Made by a program: the position numbers and the translations under genes. This document shows positions 20,995-32,900 of a DNA stretch of 64,000 bases, piece after piece. Positions within the stretch are counted from its first letter, which is position 1. Each line of letters begins with the position of its first letter. Source of the stretch: Diploptera punctata (Eukaryota > Arthropoda > Insecta > Blattodea > Blaberidae). The notes under the pieces were generated by a model, which was given only the letters and a program-made list of their open reading frames with translations, searched no databases and was not told the origin of the DNA. Where the stretch lies: NCBI GenBank assembly GCA_030220185.1, contig JASPKZ010007297.1, positions 1,706,001-1,770,000 on the forward strand, written 5' to 3'.

Positions 20995-23900
20995 GTAATT
21001 CACTATATATGGACACTCACGGTTAGGCTGCAGATTGATATATACTAAAATTTGTGAGAGTATGCTAAAAAATTAATAAAATATCAATTTAAAACTTAAA
21101 AATAAGAAATGTAAAGTATTTTACTTCACACCAATAACCCTTCAGTAGGGAGGTGGGGTGGTAACAATTCACAGAAAGAATTACTTTTTTTAAAAAACTG
21201 TGACTTCAAAACTGCATAGAATTTACAAATTTGGTACTTTATTTAACTAGAACTAGAGTATCTGTGTTATAAATGTTCTAGAAATTAAAATAATTACTGA
21301 AATTGTAGTTCATATTTAATAGTGGGAAAAACATTATGAGTCATAATATTGGTTAAAAATGAGAGGGATGTTCGTCTTTAAAACTGCAGTCCCCGTGTTT
21401 AAGAAAACATAAACTATGAGGTATTCATTCATTGAAATTATAGTGTTGTAAAAATTTGTAATATTTTGTCAATTTTTAATCAAGATTGGTTTAGTCTGCT
21501 GTACGATGATAAAATATGTAAACACTAACGATATAAGATACATTAAGCTATAAAGAAACATATTTTAATAAAGGAAATATCATATTAATACATACAGTTG
21601 TGAAATTTCAGGGCATTTTCTAAACTTTCAAAGACAAATACGCGAATGCTGACCCCATTTATATTTTTTCTGGCATTAGCAGGAAGTTAGGGAAAACGCC
21701 CAGTTGGTAGACCAAGAATGAGGTGGGAGAATAACATTAACTATGATTTGAGGGAAGTACATTATACAGGGAATGATTGGAAAGGATTAGCTCAGGATAG
21801 GGATGTGTGGAGAGCTTATGTCCGCGCGGCCATGAACCTACGGGTTCGATAGTGCCAGTGAGTAAGTAAGTAAGTAAGTTAGTTAGTTGTTAAGAAAGAG
21901 GAACAAATTTACAATGCATTCAGATACAGCATTCACAATTTTGCAATCAAATTTACAGTATAATAATGGTCTCTTGAAATTCTATAAAGAAGAATGTCTT
22001 TACGTGTTGTTAGTTCGCTCAATAAACACATTATAAAGATTCTTGAAAAAAAAAATGGCGAGTAGGTCTACAATAACTTTCATTATTTACCCTTACTTAC
22101 CAGGTATAGACCTACGAGGATGGATCAAATATAAACCGGAATTTGTATCTGGAGACTCTGGTAGCGAACTGAAAAGATTGCGGTTGGAGGGGAAGTTGGT
22201 GGGGGTGTCTGGAGTAGGGATCTTGATGTTTCGCACTCCGAAGAGCGGCCGCTTGCTTCAGTACGCCATGAGCGAGCAAGAGGTACACACGTCTGTTGCG
22301 CAACGCATTATTATTAAGGTTTTTGGCGAAAGAAGGCACTAAACCTTCTGAAATTTTGAGAAGGCTCCATGCACAGTTCGGGGAAGCAACACTTTCGAAG
22401 ACGCAGGTGTATGATTGGCGCAAAAAAATTTTAGCGGGCCGGGATTCAGTGGAAAATGAGCCCCACCAAAGACGGCAACGAACAAGCATCACTGCAGACA
22501 ACATTCGTGCTGTACGGGACCTTATTGAGGAGGATCGGCGCGAACAGTGAATGCAGAGTACTACTGCCGGCTTTTGGACGAGACAAAAGCAGCATATCGC
22601 AACAAGCGCCGCCGGAAACCGATCCGAAATGTGATTGTGCTGCATGACAATGCAAGGCCACACACAGCTCGGTTGACACAAGAAAAACTGACGAAAATGC
22701 ATTGGACACCTCTGGAACATCCTCCTTACAGTCCAGATTTGTCACCCTGTGACTACCATTTGTTTGGGCCACTGAAAGAAGACCTGGGAGGAAGAGGTGG
22801 TTTGGTGACAATGCAGCGGTACAGGAGTTCGTGCGCAACTGGCTGACTACACGTCATCCCTCATTCTTCAAGGACGGCATCAAAAAGTTGCCAACTTGAT
22901 GGCAAAAGTGTTGGAAATGCAGGAGACTATGTAGAAAAATGAGGTGGTGGTTTTGTATTTTCTTGTTAATTCAATAAAATTGTAAACAATTCCGGTTTAT
23001 ATTTGATTCACCTCGTAATTAATTCTAAGAATTTTTAAATACTACATCAAAAATAGACACTGAAATATCTGTGGAAACTGGTCTGTAAAAAGTATTGTTC
23101 CGTGGAACTTACATGGGGAGGTGGGGTGCCACAATTACTCCACCACATTAAACATTTTTTTTCTTGGAAACAAACATATTCTTGTGGACATAATTAAAAA
23201 ATCATAAATTACAGGCATAAATAAGAAGGCACTCAAAAATACAAAACATAAAATTATACATATATTTTTTAAAAGGATGAATGTTTCAGCTTAGGGTGAT
23301 ATAGACATCCCACCTCCCCACTTAAGGGTTAAGAAATCAGTTTGATTCATATATTTTCTCCTCCCTTAAAGTAAGAGTCAATGTTTCGCATCTATATAAT
23401 ATAACTGGTAGAATAAGTGTTTTATATATTTTCTGTTTAATGTTTTTTGAGAGAAGTTGAAATGACAAGAGTCCCTATAATGCATAATAGCATGCATTTC
23501 TGGAATTATTTACTCCAACTCATTTATAAATTGAAAATACCTCAGGTGTTACCTCCCACATAATGACATAATGTTACTTCCAACTAAGTTAAATATTGAT
23601 TGTAATGTTTACAGAGCAGGAAATGACGACAATGAAGATGGAGGAGGAGGTGGTGGTTACAAAGAGCACAGCTGAGGTGATCGGAGATAAAGTGCTGGAC
23701 TCAGTCGACACATTGGCTCATGAGATGAAGATTCCAACAGCAGCACTTATTGCCATTATCATTGGTAAGTAGATCTTTTTTCCAAAGCCCATATCCTGAC
23801 AATGTGTTTGTGTACTTTTCTTGATGGATTGAAAGTGGCTTCATCACTAAACTCCAATGATTTGATGAAATTGAAAGTGGTTTCATCACTAAACACCAAT

Positions 23901-26900
23901 GATTTGATGAAACTTTCAGTTTTCATTCTGAGTTTGCATCTTCTCACAGAAATGCTGTCCCTTGGCTTTGTTGTCTGGTTTCAGATCCTGCAACAATTGC
24001 AGACGGTATGGATGAAACTTCAAACGTTTCCATAAAATCTTCCACACAGTTTGTTGGGGGATGTTTAATTCTCAACTGGCTTTCACAGTGGATTTCTATG
24101 GACTTCATGTGAAAATTTCTCTCACATGCTCCACATTAGCCTCACTTACTGATGGATGACCGGTTGACTTCTGCTTACAGATGCATCCCCTCGTTTTGAA
24201 GTCAGTGTACCACTTATGGATACTGGGCCCACTGGGTGGATCAACACCAAATTTTCTTCTAAAATTGCATTGCACAGTGACAACAGATTGGGATATGTGA
24301 AAATCTAGCACACAAAATGCCTCCTGTCTTCGTTTGCAACCGTTTTTCTGTTATATCATCTTCTAGCAACAAAATTAATAAATATGCAACAGGTTCACCG
24401 ACATAACAAAAAATATTTGGGTTTCTCTTTTCATTGACACCAATAAATGTCTGCTAATGATAGTTATTCAAATCTGTAATCGGAAAGATCATTTATAGTA
24501 ACACTGTATTTTAGTACATCTTTGATGAAGTTTAAGTAAAAAACCAATTGTTAACATGCATAAAGCTAAGCGTTTGGATCCAAATCTCGGTTCAGATGTT
24601 AATTTTTCTTCTCAAATAAAAATTTGTCCATCATTACAAATGTTAAAAAATGTAATTTTAATATCAATGTATACATACATATATATTTTTTTAAAGTTAA
24701 AATTTAATCATAGCCTGCATTTACATTATTACAGATACAACAATAAAACTGCTAGGGCTGAATTTTATATACTAGGACATTCAGTAAGTAATGGCAACAC
24801 AATTGTAAATCAGCGATCCTAGTGGTGACCATTGTAATCTTGTAGTATGTTGTTGAGTAGCCTTTGTTGTATAATTCTGCAATATTGAAAGTCTCGAAAT
24901 AGCAATATTTTGTGAGTACATTCACTGTTTCTCACATTCAATAAGTAATACCGCCATAAAAATATGTTCAGTAGAACTTGTTTAGAAGGTGGAATTGGGA
25001 AGTACTCGAACATCCACCAAATTCACCAGACATGAGCCCTTGTGACTATAACTTATTCTCAAAGATCAAAGAACCTCTATGAGGCATTTGATTACAACCA
25101 AGAGTTATCCAGAAAGCTCTAGATCAATGAGTTGAGAGAGATATCTAGAAATGGTGTTGCAGATGGAGTGCGCTGTAACTTCCTCTAAAAAACCAATCAG
25201 TTTCAAACAAATGCAAATTTTTAGTTACTCTCTGACTTTCGTAGAAACATGTAGGTGTATACTGTTTTCTGATCAACTATAATTAACATAAATACCTTGA
25301 AATACGTAATTATATTAATGAATATATGATCTATTTTTTTGCTTCCACTGAACTGTGTATTGGCCATGAATGATTTGTAGTAACTGCAGCAGCCATGTGC
25401 TTTGAGGATTTCCCATCCATTTATTTTCCTCAAGTGTGTTTCTTAGGCTGGACAGACTATAGATACATGTTGGTAAATAATATATTGGACTCCATGATAG
25501 GTGTTTGGTGTTTTTCATGCCCCCTAGAGGAGTATATAATATGAAAGTCTTGAATTTAACTATTTTGAGTATCAGATAAACTAAATACAGTGACTTGTTC
25601 TTTAGTTAATTAATATGAAAGGTTTATATGTTAAATATGTAGAAATAATTTCACAATTTCTAATAACAATATTTTAGACAGTGTATTCAGCCATTGTCCC
25701 AAAAATAGGATGGTCTGTAATTCCTTAAGTAACATACTTCACTTTCGATGTTTTATTTAAATTAACATTTTCCAATCCTGGATGGAATCTAATTTAAGAA
25801 AAAAAATTAACACTTGAACCGGGATTTCAACCCTGGACCTCTCGTTTTCCATATGAGTGTGTTGTCCATTACACCATTCAAATGACGATACAAACGTTAA
25901 CATTTATCTCAAATTAAAATAAAAACACTGAAAAATGAAGCTTTACTGCTAAAAAGTAATGTATAAATTCTCAATAAAAATACTTCTGAATAGAAGATAT
26001 CAGTTGGCATGATGGTAGCGACAGCTATTAGCCATCGAACAAACGAGAATTGTATAAGTTGAAAGAAATGTTAACATTTGTATCATTGTTTGAATGGTGT
26101 AATGGACAGCAGATTTGTACTAAGAACGAGATGTCCAGGGTGCAAATCCCAGTTCAAGTGTTAATTTTTCTTTCTTAAAATATACTTAATTTTTTTAAAT
26201 CTGTTTTAATCCTTTAATTTTCTCTACTCAAACTTAAAAATTTTAATAATTAAGAGAAAAATATATTTTAAAAGATAATGGATTAAATAAAAATACTTGA
26301 TTTGTGACAGGTATACTGGTCCTGATTCTGGCTATCTGTGTGTGCTGTATCTACCGCTGCTGTAAAAAGAAGAGAGGGAAGGACAAGAAAGGAGCGAAAG
26401 TGGTCGTTCCAGGGGTTAGTTTACTAGGTCCTGCTTATAAGGAAAAGGTACGACACACAACATTAATGTCGCTAACATTGCAATAAGATGTGTTGTTCTG
26501 ATGTACGATGGATAAACAACTATAACTAACTTTCCTTTCTTGCACAAAGACTCTGGATATAATGGCTAAGTAGCTTCAAAAAGTGCATGAAATAATTTTC
26601 TAGCTAATGAAACTGAAATACTGCTGCATGGTTTATAGAGCTTATCAAACTGAATGGACAGTATTTCTTTTTTCAAATTTCTTATTGTGGGGTGTGCTGG
26701 AGTCCTCATTTCACTCAATTTGCTTGTAGTTCTGCACCAACATTTAGCACTGCTTTCAGAATTGCCTTCTTTTATCAAAATCTACTATTAATCTATAATT
26801 AAATATATCTAAACTCAAAAAATGGAATATTATAATCAACAATTCAAAAATATATAAATTGATTTAAGTAAAATTGTATTACCTCACCTCATTCTTCTTC

Positions 26901-29900
26901 TTAGACCGGTTTCGAGACCTTATTTGGTTCCATCCTCAGCATTTTTAAGACCATTGTTAAGTCGTCTTGAAGAACTGCCTAACAACAGTCGTGAAAATAC
27001 TGAGGATGGAATCAAATAAGGTCCCGAAACTGGTCTAAGAGGTAGAAGAATATGAGGTGAGATATGATACTAGTAAAATTCACTTCTTTCTGCTGATGAT
27101 TGGACTAGTCCCAAAAGGCGTACAGAGCATCAAAACATCTAAAGTTGAGGAGATGGACCTGCAAGGTGACTATTTTATAATTTTATTTTAAAATTTTATT
27201 ATTATGAGGTGAGATGATAAAATTTTATTTAAATAAATATACTTTATAGTATTGTTTATTTTTTATCATTTCACTCACCTCATACTTCATAATTTATAGC
27301 AGACCCAGGGTTTCTTCACGTAATTCGTGACATTGTCAATGCTGCGTCATGTTCACAACTGACGTCCAACGGCCTTCTATCCTGCAGACTGACCTCCGCG
27401 CCATCTGGTGGCCGACCGAAGAATTTCCAAATCAGGCCTCTTTCTTTATAACCGGGTATTTCAAAATTCATAGTTGTATTTTCATTCTTGCATATGTAAA
27501 TTTTTTCCCAAATTGTGAGTTCCTTCGGTTTTTCCAATTGTTTAAGTAATTTTGTTTTGGTTTCTATTCTATGTTTTTCTGACCAGGCATGTGCAGCTAT
27601 TGCAGATTTTTCGGTTTCTCCATTTTTAACATTTCTGAGGTGTTCTTTTAATCTTGTATTTAGATTCCTTTTTGTTTTTCCTATGTATATCTTTTCACAA
27701 TCTTTACAATTAATTTGATAAATTCCCGATTTTTTGCAGTCTTCAATTTTTTCATTTTTGTTGGTTTTTATTAAATTACCTAAGCTGTAATCATTTTTCG
27801 GTGCTAATTTAATGTTGAATTTGTTGAAAATTTTTTGAAACTTGTCAAATACGAAAGGATGGTATGTGAACTTCTTGAATTTTTTGCCTATATTTTATTC
27901 TGTCTGAAGAGTACTTTCATTGATGACTTTTTGTTCTTTGAATTTATTTATTTTCTTGTGTATCATTTTCTTGTGAAAACCATTATCCTTAGCAATTTGT
28001 ATGATGTGTTTCTTTCTCTTTATTGTAATTTTCTTTGCTCATGGGGACATTCACAAGTCTGTGTGTTAAACTATTAAATACTGCCTGTTTGTGTGAAAAA
28101 TGGTTAAATCCAGTAGCTTTTATATAATTGTCGATGTGAGTTTCTTTTCTGTAGATTCCAAATTCTATTTTCTTTTTTTCTTCTTTCCTAATCAATTTAA
28201 GGTCTAAAAATGGTATTTCATGATTATTTTCTATTTCCATTGTAAATTTGATTGTTTTATTTTGAATATTTACCGACTGACACAACTTTGAAATTTTTAG
28301 AAAAATGGTTGAAAGAAAACAAATTAGATGATGATAGCGTTAAAGAATACATAAAACTAACAAAATTATGCTTGAATCAAATGTTCTTCACCTTTAGAGG
28401 AAAATACTTTAGACAAAAATCAGGACTCGCAATGGGAAATCCATTATCACCATTCTTAGCAGACATGTTTATGGGGAATTTTGAATGTCATGTAACTAAA
28501 GCACATCCGTTGATGTTTAAATTTTGGAGAAGATACGTAGATGATATCATAGCAATAGTAAAAGAGAAACAATTAGAAGATGCCATTAAACTGTTAAATA
28601 TTCAAAATAAAACAATCAAATTTACAATGGAAATAGAAAATAATCATGAAATACCATTTTTAGACCTTAAATTGATTAGGAAAGAAGAAAAAAGAAAATA
28701 GAATTTGGAATCTACAGAAAAGAAACTCACATCGACAATTATATAAAAGCTACTGGATTTAACCATTTTTCACACAAACAGGCAGTATTTAATAGTTTAA
28801 CACACAGACTTGTGAATGTCCCCATGAGCAAAGAAAATTACAATAAAGAGAAAGAACACATCATACAAATTGCTAAGGATAATGGTTTTCACAAGAAAAT
28901 GATACACAAGAAAATAAATAAATTCAAAGAACAAAAAGTCATCAATGAAAGTACTCTTCAGACAGATAAAAATATAGGCAAAAAATTCAAGAAGTTCACA
29001 TACCATCCTTTCGTATTTGACAAGTTTCAAAAAATTTTCAACAAATTCAACATTAAATTAGCACCGAAAAATGATTACAGCTTAGGTAATTTAATAAAAA
29101 CCAACAAAAATGAAAAAATTGAAGACTGCAAAAAATCGGGAATTTATCAAATTAATTGTAAGATTGTGAAAAGATATACATAGGAAAAACAAAAAGGAAT
29201 CTAAATACAAGATTAAAAGAACACCTCAGAAATGTTAAAAATGGAGAAACCGAAAAATCTGCAATAGCTGCACATGCCTGGTCAGAAAAACATAGAATAG
29301 AAACCAAAACAAAATTACTTAAACAATTGGAAAAACCGAAGGAACTCACAATTTGGGAAAAAATTTACATATGCAAGAATGAAAATACAACTATGAATTT
29401 TGAAATACCCGGTTATAAAGAAAGAGGCCTGATTTGGAAATTCTTCGGTCGGCCACCAGATGGCGCGGAGGTCAGTCTGCAGGATAGAAGGCCGTTGGAC
29501 GTCAGTTGTGAACATGACGCAGCATTGACAATGTCACGAATTACGTGAAGAAACCCTGGGTCTGCTATAAATTATGAAGTATGAGGTGAGTGAAATGATA
29601 AAAAATAAACAATATTAAAGAACCTCATAGTGTTATTTCCTATCTACATAACTTAATACTTTATAGTGTTAATTTCTACAAAGTCAATTTATAAATTGAG
29701 TTGGATAAAATGTATTTACATCTCACCTCATAGAGTTCCATGTTTTTATAATACCGGTTTCAAAGGCATTTGCCTTCATCATTAGTCAAACTCCAACACT
29801 CCCAGAACAACCAACAGACTAATTAAATCCATTTCTAAACTATTCTTTATGTAGTGTAAATAATAAATAAAATGTTATCTTCCAAACTCTGATGATGAAG

Positions 29901-32900
29901 GCAAAGGCCTCTGAAACCGGTACTGCAAAAACACAAACTTTGAGATCAGATGTAAAAGCATTTTATTCAACTCAATTTATAAATTGTAAATTACCTCAAA
30001 GTGTTACTTCCCACTGTAATTTGATTAAAATCCAAAAGTTATTGTTTAAATATCATGTAACATTTTCAAACATAGGTTCAACTCTACAAATTCATGTTAT
30101 TACACATTACCTCGAGACCACTGCGGTGGACATGTTTTTATTATAAATTTAACACTTCTCACTGAAGGACAAATTATACTGAAAAGAAAAATATACGCTC
30201 AGACTGGGGTTTGAACCCAGGACCTTTGACTTTCTATGCCAATGCTCTACCAACTGAGCTGCCTGAGCACTCCAATCTAAACACAAATTTTTCTATTGTT
30301 TATTTTTTCTTTCACTTACCTCATACTTCATAACTCCTTGCAGACCCTGGGTTTCGTCACATCATTTGTGACATTCTCAATGCTGTGTCACGTTCACAAC
30401 TGACGTCCAACGGCCTTCTACCCTGCAGACTGACCTCCGCGCCATCTGATGGCTGACTGACAAACTTCCAAATCAATCCCCTCTCCTTATAGCCGGGTAT
30501 TTCAAAATTCATAGTTGTATTTACATATGCAAGAATGAAAATACAACTATGAATTTTTAAATACCCAGTTATAAGGAGAGGGCATTGATTTGGAAGTTCG
30601 TCGGTCAGCCATCAGATGGCGTGGAGGTCAGTCTGCAGGACAGAAGACCGTTGGACATCAGTTGTGAACGTGACACAGCATTGAGAATGTCACAAATGAT
30701 GTGATGAAACCCTGGGTCTGCGAGGAGTTATGAATTATGAGGTGAGTGAAAGAAAAAAAAAACAATATTAAAAAACCTCATAGTGTTATTTCCTATCTAC
30801 ATAACTTAACAAACTTTTCTCTTATACATTGTACATTGAGAAGTATTAAATTGATAATAAAAACATCAAAAGAAGCCCTACTGACTTTATAAAGTAGTAT
30901 TTAAATCCCCAATAAAAGTATTCTTAATAAAAGAAGCAGTCATTTGCGTGATCAAGCAATGATTCATAGCATTTGGCGCTCGGAAATTAACAATGTATAA
31001 GAGAAAAAATTGCGTTTAGATTGGAGTGCTCTAGCAGTTCAGTTGTTAGAGCATTGGCATAGAAAATCATAGGTCCTGGATTCAAACCCCAATCTGAACA
31101 TATTTTTTTTTTCTCTTCAAATACCAAATCTCTCATTAAAACTATAGGGAAGTAATACAACTCTTGAATTGGTAGATTGGATAACCCTCACTACTTGCTG
31201 TCTGTGCCATGTCTGAGGCAGATAGCTACCTCAGAATAGATATGATTAAAAAAGGTAGTATTTTCATCGGGATGTCTGAATAGCGCAGTTAATTAAAAGG
31301 AAGGTAGACTGCTAATGGTGTAAAATATAATTTTATTAAATAAATGATAATAATATATTTCAAAGTAATTTGCTTGTTTCCCAGCACACTCCAATGTTGA
31401 TCATGATAACTTTACAATTTAAAAGCTTATAAAATGATTGTAGGACAACTTATTTAAATAAATATTTTCTTATAAAAGAAGTTACAGTTAGTTTGAATGC
31501 TTGGCATGTTTTTTTCACGATACAGAGCATGCTGGGTCATAGCTATGCTAAATTACTTCAAGCACTTTCAGTAATGTGAACTCCGTAACGACACATGTGC
31601 TCATCTGGTAAACAAAATCAACATCATAATAATAAGTGTAATTCTTACCTCATATCGTTGTTTCTGTTAGACATATGTTTGTCCCATCTTCAGTATGTAC
31701 AGACTAATTTTTCCCAAGTTGTCGGCCCTGGATCTTGATTTCTGCTCCCTCTTTCTGTGGTCCAAAGAACTTGCTGATTAGGTTCCTCTTCCCGGGAATT
31801 TCAAAATTCATAATTCCCTCCTTGTTCTTCTGTATGTACTCTTGTTGTCACAACTTCTTTCAAAAAATGTTAAACTAAAAATATATAAAACTGCTATTCT
31901 CCCAGTTATATTATATGGATGCAAAACATGGACTCTTACTTTAAGGGAGGAAAGGAGATTACGAGTATTTGAAAATAAAGTTCTTGAGATTTTTAGACCA
32001 AAGAGAGATGAACAGACAGGTAATGGAGAAGACTACATACCAGTGAACTGCATGATCTTTATGAAGCCAGATATAATAAGAACAGTTAAGTCTCATAGAC
32101 TGTGATGGGGAATGAAAGAGGTGCATGGAAGCTTCTTGTAGGAAAATCAGGGGAAAAACTTCCAGTTGGTAGACCAAGAATAAGGTGGGAGAATAACATT
32201 AATCATGATTTGAGGGAAGTAGATTATACAAGAAATGATTTGAAAACATTAGTTTAAGATTATGGATGTATGGAGTGCTCAGTCTGCACGGCCATGAACC
32301 TTCGATTTCGATAGTCCCAGTGAATTAGTTAGTTAGTTCTTCTGTATGTAGATTTTTTCCTCTATGGTGAGTTCGTTTGTGTTTTCTAACTGTTCTAGTA
32401 ATTTTGTGTTTAAATCTATTTTGTGTTTTTCTGACCAAACGTGCCATAAATTTGCCATAAAGATATGAAAACACTGAAAAACATGAACAATAAAAATGTA
32501 TGAATTAGTCAATTCTTATCTTACCTCATACTTCATGTTTTTTTTTAAACATGGGAACTGCAGTTTTCAAGAGGTGTCCCTCTCATCCTCAGCCGATATC
32601 ATGACTACCGGATTTTCATTTGAATCTTCATCTATAACCTTACCATCTGGTGTTGATTTGATGAACCTTGAATTTCAAAATTCATGGATCTAAATTTGTT
32701 CTTCTGTCAATTCCGAAAATGTTTCCAAATGTTTTAAAATTAATTGGCCCATTCATTAATTGAAGAACCTCATAATGTAATTTTCCATAATTAACTTATG
32801 AATAAAAATGTACTTTGCACAAAATCAGGCAAAGGTAACCATATAGTAATTTTAAACAAAAAATATTATCGTAACAGAATGGAAGAACTTTTAAAAGAAG

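Larger units (their letters stand above)
26870..27180. mobile_element. PLE-type terminal fold-back with two hammerheads, plus a third related piece
   Basis: The left part (CTCACCTCATTCTTCTTC onward) and the right part (to AAGAATATGAGGTGAGA at 27061) are inverted repeats of about 75 bp, each with a hammerhead motif. From 27066 the text GATACTAGTAAAATT and TTGGACTAGTCCC joins the family seen at 12721. CTCACCTCAT is the constant terminal phrase of the PLEs in this window. Confidence 0.7.
27251..29655 (+). mobile_element. 2.4-kb Penelope-like element PLE-2 with 1-kb inverted arms
   Basis: Exact 12-bp target duplication ATACTTTATAGT at 27239-27250 and 29656-29667. Arms 27250-28272 and 28595-29614 are near-identical inverted repeats. 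Only the 322-bp centre is single copy, and it holds the reverse-transcriptase palm. Right-end signature: AACCTCATAGTGTTATTTCC. The left arm is thus an inverted second copy of the 3' half. The same family is inserted at 30296, 51769 and 55152. Confidence 0.9.
29668..29990. mobile_element. PLE terminal fold-back with two hammerheads
   Basis: The left part (TTTATAAATTGAGTTGGATA, CTCACCTCAT, hammerhead) is mirrored at 29885-29990 (hammerhead, ACTCAATTTATAAATTG), followed by TTACCTCAAAGTGTTACTTC, a variant of the PLE end signature. The PLE-2 insertion lies directly to its left and may have split it. Confidence 0.65.

Noticed and set aside
28252..28701. PLE-2 reverse transcriptase as an intact gene
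   Set aside because: It starts inside the inverted arm and is frameshifted at its end; only the palm region is present.
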